Source: Asterella californica
Lineage: Eukaryota; Streptophyta; Marchantiopsida; Marchantiales; Aytoniaceae
Assembly: GCA_036924285.1 (NCBI GenBank)
Contig: JAYKYS010000024.1
Coordinates: 1,798,001 to 1,862,000, forward strand
Direction: 5' to 3'
DNA: 64,000 nt
Part shown: piece after piece, positions 19,832 to 33,265 of the stretch
Layout: each line of letters starts with the position of its first letter
Numbering within the stretch: the stretch's first letter is position 1
Translations under genes and position numbers: made by a program
Notes under the pieces: model-generated
What the model was told of the DNA's origin: nothing
The model's input: only the letters and a program-made list of their open reading frames with translations
Databases searched by the model: none

Positions 19832-20800
19832 GTGGACAAGGGGAAAGGGGAGAAAGAGAGGAGAGGACCCCACCAGCCTGACATGGAGACTGAAAACTCT
19901 GGAGGGGAGGCGAATCTGATGGAGCTCAATAACCCGACGAGAATGCGCAGTAGGCCCAGACCGATCAACGGAACGGATTCGGGAATCTCCATCACCATCA
20001 CCAGGTACCTACAGGATAAAGGAATTGTTAGCTCCTCCGGTCAAAAGCAGCGTAACAAGAGGGGGAAGGAGAAGGGTGCTCAAGTGAAAAACAACAGAAC
20101 ACATCCGAACAAAAAGACAAGAGGGACGAGAAGGTGCTGCGGTCTGGGTGGCGACTTCGAGCTGCTTAGGCAGGACTTGGAAAGCGCGGTCCGGGCCAAC
20201 CATATTATCCTGGATTCCCATCATGACAGGCCTATCCTCCAGAGAAAGACGAAGGGGCTTGTATCGAAGAGGCCGGAGAGAAGAAGATTCGCCCTTCCCC
20301 CTGCCGAGCACAAGAGGAGGCACAAGGGCATGGAAAGGAGCGGCCCCGCCAAAGTGCCCAACATCGACTTCCGCAGCAACGAATGTAACGAGGACACTGA
20401 TCGCAGCAGTCTCTGCGTCTCCTCTCCTGTTACTCTAAACGGTGCGATCTTTGAGAGGAAAGAGACTTCCACTAGGTTGGCGAGTGGGGCGGGCGATAAT
20501 GGCATCATCTTCTTTCTCCACTGCTCGATTCCGTTCGACAATTCCGAGGAGGTGCAGAGAAAGGGCGCTGCCATCGATAGCACGAGATTCGGCGGCGTTA
20601 CGACCTGGGCGAAGTTGGATGCCACCCGGTGGACTGTGAGGGAGAGCAGTACCACGTCGGCTAATAGCGAGAACAGCTCCTACGGGGTTAGCCCCGCGCG
20701 GCAGGAGGGCCATAGTCCTGCTGACTTTAGATTTAGCTTCAAGGCCTGGGACCCGGGTGTGGGCCCTCAGGTTTTTCAGTTACACTTGAACTTTAAATAA
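19832..20800 (+). CDS. Possible third ORF of LINE1, function unknown
   Basis: A frame open from 19,790, overlapping the end of ORF2, to a TAA that overlaps the AATAAA signal. The in-frame GTG at 19,832 gives 322 residues and the first ATG at 19,883 gives 305. The N-terminal third is very basic (clusters such as RKTKGLVSKRPERRRF); the rest is Ser/Thr-rich and ends KAWDPGVGPQVFQLHLNFK. I recognise no domain. The region is GC-rich and poor in stops on both strands (another minus-strand frame reaches 144 codons), so it may be only a long 3' untranslated region. At about 57% GC a chance open run this long is still unlikely. LINE2 lost its 3' end and cannot be compared. Confidence 0.35.
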   Translation: MDKGKGEKERRGPHQPDMETENSGGEANLMELNNPTRMRSRPRPINGTDSGISITITRYLQDKGIVSSSGQKQRNKRGKEKGAQVKNNRTHPNKKTRGTRRCCGLGGDFELLRQDLESAVRANHIILDSHHDRPILQRKTKGLVSKRPERRRFALPPAEHKRRHKGMERSGPAKVPNIDFRSNECNEDTDRSSLCVSSPVTLNGAIFERKETSTRLASGAGDNGIIFFLHCSIPFDNSEEVQRKGAAIDSTRFGGVTTWAKLDATRWTVRESSTTSANSENSSYGVSPARQEGHSPADFRFSFKAWDPGVGPQVFQLHLNFK

Positions 20801-20801
20801 A
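20796..20801 (+). terminator. Polyadenylation signal AATAAA of LINE1
   Basis: AATAAA lies 31 nt before the A tail, the normal spacing, and overlaps the stop codon of the third ORF. Confidence 0.8.
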
Positions 20802-20831
20802 GTTATCGCGAGCGTACCGCCGCTCTTTTGT

Positions 20832-20832
<1 letters not shown>

Positions 20833-20903
<71 letters not shown>
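20833..20903 (+). repeat. LINE1 poly(A) tail, 71 A
   Basis: Uninterrupted A run ending exactly at the right target duplication. Confidence 0.98.
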
Positions 20904-20906
<3 letters not shown>

Positions 20907-20918
20907 GGATGCGATTAG
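20904..20918 (+). repeat. Right target-site duplication of LINE1 (15 bp)
   Basis: Identical to 13032-13046. Confidence 0.93.
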
Positions 20919-21317
20919 CTCCTATATGTAAGAGTCTTCCAGTAACTTAATGTAAAGGCGAGCGAAAGAAAATATAACCAAAGATCTCTCCCTCCCAGAG
21001 GACATTTAACGCAAGAGATTGTGGATGTTGCCGGAACTTCGAATCCAACAGGAAAGGCTCGTCTTTTATAAAGTGATTAGACCAGGGTTGGTTTGAAATG
21101 TGTTTTTTATTCAGTCTACTTTGTTGCTCTAGATCTCAACCTAGGATTGGAGGACCTGTGGGTATATTTTCTTTAGGTTAGCAGGTGCAAGTGTCACGAG
21201 CAATATTCGCTGTTCGGGTATGATCAAAGAGCATTGCGCGACGTCTATGTGAACGAGTAGGCCATGCGCACTGTGGTTAGAGTCCGGAAAGTCGAGCCAC
21301 TTTCCGCTGTCAATCTT
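20919..21317 (-). mobile_element. Dispersed repeat copy A (right part, beyond LINE1)
   Basis: Continues copy A after the LINE1 insertion: CTCCTATATGTAAGAGTCTT and the following ~400 bp match 27,127-27,530 and 37,970-38,560. Similarity to copies B and C stops near CAATCTT at 21,317. Confidence 0.7.
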
Positions 21318-21399
21318 GCATTCATCCGCACTCAGATGGCAGAGTGAGTGAACTGAGTTCCCTCTCTATTATACAAGAAGAAGGACCCATGGATATAAA

Positions 21400-21606
21400 T
21401 CTGACGACAAGATAGAATGATAGATGATAAACCGGACGATATGAATCAGCTTCTCGGGCGCACATAGAACCTTGAAGACATGGGTAAGCTTAAAATTCCA
21501 ACCTTGACGATAAGATAGAATGAATTATGATGAACTCGAAGATATGAATCAGCTTCTCGAACGCACATAGAATTCTGAAGACATGGGTAAGCTTAAAAAT
21601 CCAACC
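21400..21606. repeat. Tandem duplication, 2 x 103 bp
   Basis: GATAGAATGA (21,411 and 21,514), ATGAATCAGCTTCTCG (21,441 and 21,544) and TGGGTAAGCTTAAAA all recur at an offset of exactly 103 bp, with scattered substitutions between the units. Confidence 0.85.
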
Positions 21607-24600
21607 TTTTTTTGGGATAAAGTAACATAAAATCTACTACTCTGAGGCAAGAGAAGCATACATCATGACACCCCTCATGTTCATCTGACGCTGCAGTTTT
21701 GAGATGGGATAACTTCATTCTTTATCTTTGACCTTTTTCTTGGTGTAGACAACTTAGAGAAGAAAAGGAACACATTTGCATACTTCTGTCGATTAGAGTC
21801 CTTTATTCTTAATTAGAAATGTCCAAGTGTAGTTTCTGATGAGGATGTTGCCTTAAGGTGGTTTTTGTGCATTCAAAGTAAGATTTTGGAATACCAAAAC
21901 TTGGACTGACTTAATAGCCTAATGGACAGCATTTGCTAGGGATTTTTTTATGTGGAGTTGGTCGACCCAGTGTCATCTCGGGAGAAGTAGTCTCTAGTGT
22001 AATCTAACTTTTGTCTGATGGGGTTTGGGTTAGTTCACTTTATAAGGGTTTCAAAGTCAAAGAGATGGCTGTCAGTCCATCTTACGTGTTTTTATTCAGA
22101 TCATACGTGTTTGCTGATGTGGATGGCACAAAAGTCATTCCATAGAAAATTTTTCTTGGACCGATACAACAAAATGACGTAAAACATCAATCAAACAGCG
22201 ACGTGAAATATGGAACCAACCATAGAAAGAAAAAGAGATCATTCATAGATAACATGCAATTGACAACATATGATTTCATTTTATTAATGGAAAACATGCA
22301 TATCGCAGAGCTTTATGATTACCAAACTCTTCCTTGTGGAAACAATTTGGTAAAACTGAAACCAAAAGAACTAATAAATTTTTATTCTTTTCTGTAACTT
22401 CTTAATTAGGAGTCGGATGCTTCAGTTCGCTCGATGTATAGTTTTCTCAGGTCTCTATTCTAAAGTTAATACCTAGTGCAAAAATCATTCCAGCTAAACG
22501 ACAAGATAACGGTAAGATAAAAGGTATTATTTACACACCTACATATTTAGTATAGCAGAAGCGCCTGCCAAGAGTGCATTATGGACGGTAAGGGTTTTCC
22601 TCGAGGAGAGAGCAGAGAGAGTCTCAAACAGTTCGTAACTCGATCTATGTTCATATCGATCTTTGTATTTAGATGTTATGTTTTAAGATATAAATTATTT
22701 TATAACAGAACCAGTCATACGTTATTTTATCTTGGTCTGGTGAGAAATGAATAATAAATACACCAGTCATGAATCTTATAGTAGAGATGAGGGATTCGAG
22801 CTCATCCCCTCTTATGTCTAAACTGAAGTTCTTGTCAATGTTCCAGTTAGTGTGTATAAATGAACTCTGAGAACTGGTTATTAATATCAGGCTATAACCT
22901 CCACGTGATGTTTTGTCTTATACTCTGCAGCGTATAACATGGGTTATGGTTGACGTCTTGGTTTTTATACTTGACGGGTCTTTTGTAATTTTTTACCAGT
23001 ATAATATAACTCAGCTAAGTCACAGAAGAATAGATGGCTAGGTCATTTTTTATCTCAACCAGAAGAGAAAACTTAAACAATCACAACAATATATCTTAAC
23101 CACAGACTATGCTTGTCCTCTTCAAACAGAAGTTCTTCAAAGCCGGTTGGAGATGCTTATTCACGATTAGGCGGGTGCTACTCCAGCATAAAATATAATT
23201 AGAAAAGTTTATTTTACTTGATAGTTTTTTCTCATAACCAGGCCCATGAAGCATAAATACGCACCGGTGGGGTATAAACAAGGCACGTAAGCATACACAA
23301 AGAAAGCACATCTGAGTATTATGGCACTTGAAGATCAAAAAATACACGAGGAGAATGAGATGTTTTTCTCCAAAATGCTTTACGGAAGTATATAGATTAA
23401 ATATTTTTCACATCCTCCTCGGTATAGGTGAAACACGTGACAAGGTCTGCCAAAAAAATTCCTTTTCCTTGAAGAATGTATTTTCCGGACTTCCACTTTG
23501 AACGGCATAAAAAATATATATATAACCAACTAATCCATACCAAGAATTTCGGACTTATCTCTTCGTCTTTCCACTCCATCTTCCATAACGCAAGAAGAAA
23601 AGGACGGTGAATATAAAAACGAGGATTTACTTTGCGAACAATGACCATTTCCCAGTAATATCTGGAATTCAATTCTCCACAGACAACAAATGGACAACAT
23701 TAGTTTACCACAAGTTTCAATCGCCCAACTTCCTTAGATGGTTTACACCAACCCCTGTAGTTAGTTAGTTCCCATTCGCAGAAAGTCGGGTCCTTACAGA
23801 GAAACTCATCCGCAACCTAACACAGCAACAAACGAAGGCATGCTCTGGTTCGTTAGTCGTGGTAAGGAATTCGGACTTCCGAAGCATGTCTGTACGAGGA
23901 ACCCCGAACTCATCTGCGTCTTCACACTTCAAGCCCTGAACAACAACAAGAATCCACTTGAATTCCTGCTACTTCTGAGACATGGTTACCTACCCAGTTA
24001 ACTCAGTGATGAAGTGGCGCCGGTTTACAGAGTACGGAAGTGTTCAAGGCGTGAACTTCAAGTTGTGCTACCATTCTATCTCAGCAGTGCACAAATTGCT
24101 GACACAAAGGGAAAAAAAGGAGAGTTTCGAGTGTCATTGCTCAAGTACTCCTTCCGTGTTCATTCGTGGCACATCCATTCTGGAGTGCTACGAATAAAGA
24201 AGATAAGCTATCGACTTCATTCGACTACTTTCATCGATTGGCCCATCCCTTCCAAGACTTGTGATCTCTCTCTCTCTGTCTCTAGACGTACATCGTTCTC
24301 CTCCATAAGTCATCATCGTTCGCTACCCCTTGAAGAAACCCCAGATGTTAGCCGAATATAGATAGGTGTAGTCGTGAATAATGTTGAGTGCATCTCAGAC
24401 TCTCCATGTCTAGACTCCAACATACCCTCGAGGCCAGAGCGTAATCGAATTGGGAGGTGACCCTTGCAAGTATGTACAGCACAATCGGACATAAGGTTTA
24501 GGGTTTTGAACCTAAACCCTAAGCCTTACATAGTTTTCACATTTAGACACTTCTACATTCATCGCATGGATGATTTTATGTAACACAGTGAAAATAATTC

Positions 24601-26289
24601 TCGCCATTACAATTTGCATGTTGACGGCCTATTTTCCCTTCTTGTACTAGTTTTCACGTCCTTGAAAGGACTTCTTTTTAGTTATCAGGTCGCATTTAAA
24701 AGGATATTTACTCTTACGATTATCCCAAGATGAACTTTAACGTAGATGCAAGTCCGTTGATTAATATTTCATGCTATTATATTTACAAGTTCAAATTTCA
24801 AAAGATTCTCGTTGAAGTCTTAAAATTAACATAGAGTGAATGATTCGTGGTAAGTAACTTAAAAGTTCATTTCATTGACGGATCAGTTTGAAATTTAGGG
24901 TTTGTAAGTAAAGGTATTCTAGAGTTTTGCTATCAGTTTCCTAACTCCACTGGTATTTTTCACAAAGGAGTTACGATTTTCATGTGAATAATGTTTTTTA
25001 CGTGGTTTTGTGATATTCTTTTCAGATTTCTTGGAAAGACATCTTTTTGATGTATTGTCAAATCACATTACATCCAGATTATATTTAAAGTATCGTAAGA
25101 GGATTAGTAATGGTCCAAAGAGAGTAAATGACTAGTCTTGAGAGATGTTTTAACCAAAGTTGTGTTATAACCCTAGCAGGATAAAGTCACGCAGAAGATA
25201 GCATCAATCTAGAGTTTGTAGTTACATACAAATCACATAGGCTTTGTAACATAACATGACTTGGAATTCTTTTTTCTCCATTTCCAGAAGAAGGCTAGCT
25301 CTCCAGTATAACTTTCTTTGTTTCTTCTTAGAAGGTGCAAAGATGAACGTAATCTGCAAACTGCTTCACCTTATGACCATCCCAATATATATCTTCCACC
25401 ACTCTAGTGATCTTACGACTTCCGTCCATCTTTCTTAGATGTCAACAATTTTCTTTTCTTCAAAACTGATTATTAAATGTTTTGTGTTAAAAATATCACA
25501 GAAATATAATACATATGAATTTCGATTATGATTTCATTATGACTTGTGATCTGATTATGATTTGATGTTACGACAAGAAATTCTTTCCCTCAGTACATGG
25601 ACTTGTGTTTAGTCACAAAGTAGTCGCGAATCATGTCATTTTTGCAGTTGACTTGGTTGTTAAAGACTCAACTTACTACTCTTATGCTTGATGCAGCTTC
25701 ACTTCCACAAAGATATTGCATCTCTCATTTTCGATCCTAAGACCTGGCACTACATGGATGAAAATGCTATCTTGATTCAATTATTTATCAACAGAGATGT
25801 TCAAGATGACTCCGAGCTTATGGATCACATACTTCTCATCACAACGTTATGCCCTCTCCAGATATACTTGCAGCGTGGCAGCCTTTTTGTTCCGAATCAT
25901 CGAATGGCAGACTTGATATACACCTCCATCATCTGGTCTCTGCTTCACAGGTATCACATGGTAGGTGATTGTCATCTCCGGTTAATTTATAATAGAAGGT
26001 CACATTTCATCCATGGCCAAATGCATCTCGCAGGTTGCAGTTACTTTAATTCCGCTGGTTCTCGAGGTCAGACAGGCCAGAGCATGGAAGTCTTGAATCA
26101 ACTATGAGTCGTGGACTGAAAACTTACAGCTGACACCACCGAAATTGAGGTGAAAGAGTGATCAAGAAGGTGCACATCTGCAATCAAAGTTACTTCACGA
26201 ACAGCAATGGGCCTACTGTACATAGAAGCTGCACCATACTAGTAAGACTCAGTAAGTACCTCAACTCCTGGCTCAATTAAACGAGGCGA
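21607..26289. other. AT-rich sequence without a recognisable gene
   Basis: Mostly AT-rich with short, unsupported frames. A frame at 25,688-26,107 (139 codons, plus strand, ending in a TGA at 26,105) has a donor-like GTAGGTGA inside it and no domain I recognise, so it could be an exon remnant. A degenerate telomere-word hairpin sits at 24,496-24,522. Sequence at 23,700-24,360 is more GC-balanced and may be a gene relic. Confidence 0.6.
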
Positions 26290-27600
26290 TGTATGTTCTC
26301 TCCCAGTCTGAGTCGATGTAAAATAGCAATGAAGCGCGCGCAAAGAGGTCACCCCGAGCAGTTAGATGGCAATGCAGCTCACAGCGTCTACAACATGTAC
26401 TTTGCGGGTGCTTCTACATCGATATCCAAAAAAGGAAAAAACGGGTTCATCTGTTGCAAGACTCCCTGGGTCCCATACAGTCGCAGCTTCGAAGATTTCT
26501 TGACGTGTGAAGTAAGAAGGAAGTTACAGCATTGGCCGGAAGTCAAAGCAAGACCTACAGTAGTAATCGATGGATATGGACGAAAGCGAAGGTAGGTGAG
26601 TTTTCTGATAAGGACCGCCGGCCTTTCCTGCATGTGATGATAAGTTGGAATCTGAAGCCGACCCCAGGTCTACTAGGTAGGAAATCTACATATTCCTACC
26701 CACTTCACACCGCACTATAACATGCTTCTACTGCAGCAATGCATTATCTAGCGCTCTGGGACATGTGTAGCATGGCCAGTGGCCTAGATTGTCAGAAAAT
26801 TGTAGAATTAAAGTCCACGTGGTGCAGGGAGCAACTTCGAACCTTCCTCTGGGCCACAAAGTCGCAGGATCTGGATCATAGCTTTTATCTTATCGTTCGG
26901 GTTTCTTCCCGACCACGATAAAGTAAATAGGAATGACCTCACCAGCAGCTGGTCAGCTGTTCCATACGACAAACAGGAAACGGTATCGAGGACTCTTTGG
27001 TCCGCGTCTACGGATCCTAAAACGTGCTTTATTTAGTAATCATGTGGACTTGATCAGACCTGTCCAATACTTTACTTTGAGATCTATTACACGATAGTCG
27101 GTAACAGCGCGTCAGATGCGATTAGCTCCTATAGGGAGGGTCTTCCAGTAACTTAATGTAAAGGCGAAGCGAAAAAAAAGTATAACCAAAGATCTCCCAG
27201 AGGACATTTACTCGCAAGAGATTTTGGGTGTTGTCGGAACTTCGAGTCCAACAGGAAAGGCTCAGCTTTTAGACAGTGCATCGGACCGAGGTTGGTTGGG
27301 AATATGTTCCTTATTCAATCTACTTTGTTGCAGTAGATCTCGACGTAGGAAGGGAGGACCTGTGGATATACCTTCCTTGGGTTTTCATGGTTGAGGTTAG
27401 CAAGTGCAAGTGCTAAGAGCAAGAAAGGATATTGGCTGTTCGGGCATGATCAAAGAGCATTGCTCCATGTCTGTGTGGACGGGTGGGCCACGCATACTGT
27501 GGTTAGAGTCCGAAAAATCGAGCCATTTTCAATCTTCACCAGTCGATTACTACGACGGTTTTCACGAGAAACAACTGCAGTGCCGTACTCAATGAAAAAA
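26290..27600 (-). mobile_element. Dispersed repeat copy B (partial)
   Basis: Matches 12,215-13,046 plus 20,919-21,317 of copy A and 36,660-38,620 of copy C, without the LINE1, TTAA-element or ~185-bp insertions. It therefore shows the empty sites. It contains only the region upstream of the DUF7869-like gene; similarity starts abruptly at ATGTTCTCTCCCAG and ends near CAATGAAAAA. Confidence 0.75.
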
Positions 27601-30600
27601 GTAATAAAAAACTTTCAGAATGTTTAGATAGCAGTAACATTCTGTTTGATGAATATGAAGTAGGCTTAATTTAGTTCGCTTAACTGGTCTTAGAAAACAG
27701 TGGAAAAACTGAACAGGGCTTGAGTTAACCACTTGAAGGCAAACATTTTGCTGAGTTTCTTCTTCGGACTCCTCTTTAAATAATGAACTCAGATCTGAAC
27801 GGCCCACAAGCTTAAGGTTGATGCAGTATATACTCAGTCTGAGTTATTATTAGTATCTTCAAACTTTTCGATAGTGCCATACATGTAAACTTAACATATA
27901 TATATATAATGTTTGTCACTATTGGAGTAGCTAGGAGGATCTATAGGAGAGAAATCTGTTATGTTCCACTTGTACTTCAATATAGGACTATGTATTCCAT
28001 GTCACAGAGTGGAACTTCACACCGATCGACGTTCTGTCTCTCGACGTGAAAATGATATTGACAGCTCTAGGATCCACGCATGTGCATTCCAGATCCGTCG
28101 TATACTTTGTAACATAATTTACGTATGAATGCAGAATAATATCCGACAGAATCAACACTTGGATCCAGCAACATAAAGTATGGAGGGAGAATATTTTGGG
28201 GCAATCGCTATTAGAGAAATCGTTCTTCTTGCTTCAAGTAAATAATATATATCTTATAATCATTTTAGAAACAACAGGTGAGATTTGAGTTCAATAGATA
28301 ATTTAGTTTCAATTGGGTCATAAATCGATGTGAGATTATGTTTAGACATACTTAGGGAGTCGAATTTCCGTAGCGCTGGAACTTCCTTTTCCTTGTCTTA
28401 AAAAGGCATCTAGGTTCAAGGTATTCACTTTTGATAGTTCTGTACTTGGAAGTGTTAAACTTTATGACTTGGCGGTGAAGTACCAATTTCTTCTCGCATC
28501 CTTTAGATCCAAAGGGAGTGGCAAATGCTCCGTACTTCTTGTGCGGAACTTAGTCGTAAATCCAGGAGCAGAATCTCGCAGAAGGCAGTGTAGCGGAAAC
28601 TTCCTTGCTAAACAGGGTCGCTCTCGGGCTAAGAGTCTAACGAGAAGGAATGCCTGCCTGCTTTGCATCCCCGCTGCAACTCGTGGTCAGCCGCTTTCAA
28701 TTTCGTGTAAGTAGTTTGGTGCAGTTTTTACTTGCTCATCCTTTCGTTTTCCACAATTCGAGTATAGTTTTGGGTCTCGGGTAGGTGGATGAGATGCCAC
28801 GCATTAAGTTTCTTTCGATGGAATTGAACTTGACTATTCGTGCGCGTGAATAAGACCTTGGCTTCATCTGTTACTAGCAGTCAACGCTCCGGCATCTTTG
28901 TTGGCTTGGCCAGCTGTAATGTAAGCAAAGATTTAAGGTTCGAATTACTTTTAAGAGATTGTAAGATTCTCTGCAGAGGAACCCACATGAGCAGGCCATG
29001 GGCATGTCACATAACAAGTGTAAAACTTGAAGTCGCAGTTTGGGTTTTGATCCTAGTTGGTTACTGGACCACCTCGGTAAGGATAATCATAGTTCAGGAC
29101 GACTGCAAAAGGAAATGAGAACAATGATAACAGCAAGATGTTTGCAAGTGGACAGGAGTCAAGAGGTCCGCATTTTAACCGAACTGTAGAAGAATGTCAG
29201 TTGGTACTAAACCCTATGTCACCCGGTACCGAAGGTTGAGTTGCTTGCCTTATGTAGCTCCTGGCTTCCCGTGCTCAGATTGTGAAGGCATCCTTCCGCA
29301 CTCGGTATTTAGCCTATGCCGTTGTGGAGCTCGCACGGATCTTAAGGTGAAGCTTTTCATACCTTTCACATGATTTTGAACGCAAACTGGCCTTGCAATT
29401 CAAGTTTTGCGGAACGTATTCGGTGCCGTTAACACACCACATACAACGAAAAGTCTTCACGGTTCTCAACATTTTAGTGTGTATTACTGGCGTCATACCT
29501 TGGTATTTATTGGCGTACTAACACTTGGTATTTAGGGCACTGGTTGAAAGATTTGTGTCTCTCTTTGACTCTGTTGTTACAAAACTGAAAATTGTATTCC
29601 AAGTTTCTCATAATATAGAACTTTATCTCCCACCACAGTAGAATACTACCAGCCTGTTAGAGGATGATGATTAAGCTTGGATGATGTGAAAACACTTTTT
29701 GACACAACAAATATGGAAGATGATTTTGAAAACCAAGACAATTCAATATCGTCAGAATCTATCACCCCGTCTCGTTCAACGCCTTTTCTTAGAAGATGTA
29801 AATTGTGTACTTGACTAACTTTTAGATTATTTTGGATGGATTTTTCCCGAAAAACTAAAACTTTGAGGACTTGAGTTCATGTCACCTCCCTCTTATCTCA
29901 AATCATGAACTTTTGAGTGTACTTCTAAATTTTACTTAGTTTATGCTATCACTATGATTAGAAAAGAAAAAGAAATGTGTCGGATGATTTTTCTAGAGAC
30001 GATGTGTCGTGTATGGGAGTGGAAAGTGCCTTGTCCAAAAAGGAAATGTTTGTGTGAGTTGAACAATAGAAACTTGGTTCTTGTGGCTAGAACAATAGGT
30101 ACTTGGTTAGTGCCGCGAAAGAGAAAACCTCTTTAATTGAGAGGTTAAATATCATCTCTAACCATTTATGATTAATGTTAAGGGGATATTTCATTCCGAA
30201 AAAAACAATAAACTAAGTGGGATGTGTTTTCTTATGGAAATGACGCTCTAAGAAAAAGATACTTTTACAAGATTTGATTTTAGTGCTTCTTAAGTGTGTT
30301 AAGTATGTTTTAGATGAATTTATCTTTATAACAACAATATACACTATAAGTCATTTAAGTCTTTAAGATCTATGCCACATTAAATGCTAAGCAATGGACA
30401 AATGAGGATGAGAAACTTGGAGAACATAAAAAGTTTGAACTATTTCATTTCTGACCTCATTTGATCAAACTTTCTTATCATTCTTGAGAATGTATTTTTT
30501 ACCTTTTTGACCTTTTTGTCTTGTTTTGCATGCATATCTTGTACGTGCCATTCTTCTTCATTTTTGCTGCAAAGAACATTTCTTGGAAGGTGTGGGATAT

Positions 30601-33265
30601 GTAACATGTAACAGCAAGCTGATGTCAATAAATCCATTGATATCAGTGAGAAATAACTGATCGTAGAGAAATGTTGACTTTTATCAATAATAAATGTATT
30701 GATACTTATTTAGTTTTAGAAGTATTTCTGTACATAATAGGTAACTCGTTCCTCGTATCATAACAAACTTTCTGAGATGTATACTATGGAAGAACTTCTG
30801 ATAAGCTTTTGAGTTCGCTAGCTTGTCTCAAATAACTAATGGTTATGGCTACGCTGGTCTTTTATATTCTCGACTTAGTCTGAGAATCATATGAACTTTT
30901 CAAAGCAATTGGACGTGCTGTAAATAAGTTGGAGAGCGAGAGAGAATTTACAATGATGAGCAAGCAAGGAAAATGAAGAGAGATATATTCAAATAGAGGG
31001 GTCAGACTGAGTGTAGTAACTATTTGCATGCAAATGGTTCTAATGGAATATCTCTCCATATCATTTGAACACACATCGATATCTCTGTGTGCAATATTTT
31101 CATATTAGTTTTCTATAGACTACGAGTAGTGTGATGCTTCTGTTGTGTCATCGTCAATAAACACATCTTCCCATCGAGTCTTCATCAGTTTATGCTCGAG
31201 ACTTTCCTATTTGCTGATTACTACATTACTAAGACCACATTAATAACTATATCTGCACCCCAAAAAAATAAGTCTTGAGAAAAATAGAAAGAAATAAAAG
31301 ATTGCATAACTATCTCAAAAGTTTGAGGTATGTTCTTTATTTGTGTATAAGGAGGTTACGCCATTGACATTATAAATGGCTTTGGTAGGTGTGGTATTCA
31401 AAACTGGTTTCGCCATGCATCTTATGAAATGTGTATGAAACAAATGTTCGTCTATTTGTTTTTAAAAATTCAAGAGTGGATTTCGAGTACATTTTTTAAA
31501 AGAACAGATAATATGGTAACTATATATAATATTTTGGAAGCTATATGTATAGCTAAGAGATATCTTAACTGCATGACATGCATATGTCGCTTATAAGTTG
31601 CATATTTTGCTAATATGAGTTATCTGTTTTGATGACAGAAAAAGACAATTATCGACTTATTCAAGTTTTACCGCAGAACAATTATTTTCACATGCGTTAT
31701 CTGGAAATCTGAACTTAGTAGTTACAATCTACTCTCTAATTGCATAGGTAAGTGGGATCAAAAATATATGCATTTAACGTGATATGCAAATAAAGAATTT
31801 GACTAAAAATAATATTTTGATTTCGGTTCAAGTACAGATGGTGTGAAAAGCTTAGTAGTTGTAGCCTGGTTACCTTGATCTAATATTTTCTACTTAAGTT
31901 TCTGATATAGTATTTGTATTTATAAGAAATATAAATACAAGTATACAAGATAATACAATATAAAAGATACATAAAGTAGGAGCTTGTGCTCATATGAACA
32001 AAATCAACGGTTGAGATTGTTTCATGATTTCCTTTAACTACATAATTAACCTTCATGCAACATGTAATTAAAAGTTGTGTAGTTATCCTCCTTGAATCTT
32101 GATTGTTCTTGTCTATTTTTATATAGTTAGATAAATATACAAATATAAAACATATATTTAAAGAGATGGATTGTATCATACTTGTAACTTCTTAAATTGA
32201 ACTAATTTGTGCCTCACTCAGTATGACAATGCTAACCAGTACTATAGTCACGTTAATGCCCAATCCAAACTTCCAAAGGATGTCACGAGACTACTACTAA
32301 ATCCACATGGATCCAACCGTTGAATCTAGATTCTTATATCAATTGTGTCATAGATATATAATCTTTTTGCGTGTCTGTATGTGTATTGGAGGGATTCTAG
32401 ATGAACCTTGTTTATTCTAGAGCATCATCTATAAACATTAAAACAAAGTGAACGAATCTTATTCTATATATTCTTTTGACGGTCAGTTTCTATTGGAAGA
32501 CAATTTTAACTATGATTTCTTATGCGAGCTTATGACTGATTGATATACTTGCTGGAAATATTTGAGTTCTTGAAGAAACGACCATCAAGTTAGTATAGAA
32601 ATGGAGAGAGAGGAAAGGAAGTAGTCATATCTTCTGCTTTTGTATGAAAACATTGTAGAGAGAAATTAAGCAAAAGTGAATCATTATTGATGATAGCACT
32701 GTCATAGTTGATGAAGCTTGAAATGCAGACGACAATGTTGATCAACATGCACGAAGAAATAATGCAAACTCCTCCAATGGAGAAGCAATTACACTTGGAT
32801 TTTCTCCTTCTCTACTTGCAACTCGGAACACTGAAACATTGGTCATACATAACAATACATATACAGTAATCTAATGTGACATGGTCCGAAGCTTGATGAA
32901 CACATCCTATCCTCATTCAATGATTAGCCTAGTTTAGACCTAAACTTTGTGTGAACTTAAACCGTTACTTGTAAACTCGTTATGTTCTAACACATGTTAG
33001 TTTAAACTAGGTCGATGCTTGTGTAAATGTACACTCATTTTTAGGTAAAAACGTTGAAAAATGCATTTCCAAATTATGAAATCAAGGTGTTGACTGCAAA
33101 ACAGACGAAATGTTAAGAAATATACCTTCAAAACAGTTAATCCATTTCTCGGATGAAAAATATGAGAGTTGCACGGAAAATATATGTAGAAGATGACAGT
33201 TTCAGCTAATTATGACAGCTGTTAATGATTTGTAACCGACAACCTAAAGTTTATTTGCTTCCACG
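27601..33265. other. AT-rich sequence without a recognisable gene
   Basis: Long AT-rich stretch with only short frames and a TA microsatellite (about 27,893-27,908). A locally GC-richer patch at 28,460-28,720 has overlapping frames on both strands but nothing recognisable. No RNA gene or repeat boundary was found. Confidence 0.6.

Larger units (their letters stand above)
13047..20903 (+). mobile_element. LINE1: full-length L1-type LINE, apparently intact
   Basis: 7,857 bp bounded by perfect 15-bp target duplications. Contains a ~350-bp 5' leader, ORF1, ORF2, a possible third ORF, an AATAAA signal and 71 uninterrupted A residues. Both main ORFs are open. Perfect flanking repeats, a pure tail and no disabling mutation point to a recent insertion. 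Confidence 0.93.

Noticed and set aside
25688..26107. 139-codon plus-strand frame as a host gene
   Set aside because: No domain recognised, no flanking exons found, and AT-rich surroundings; noted only as a possible exon relic.
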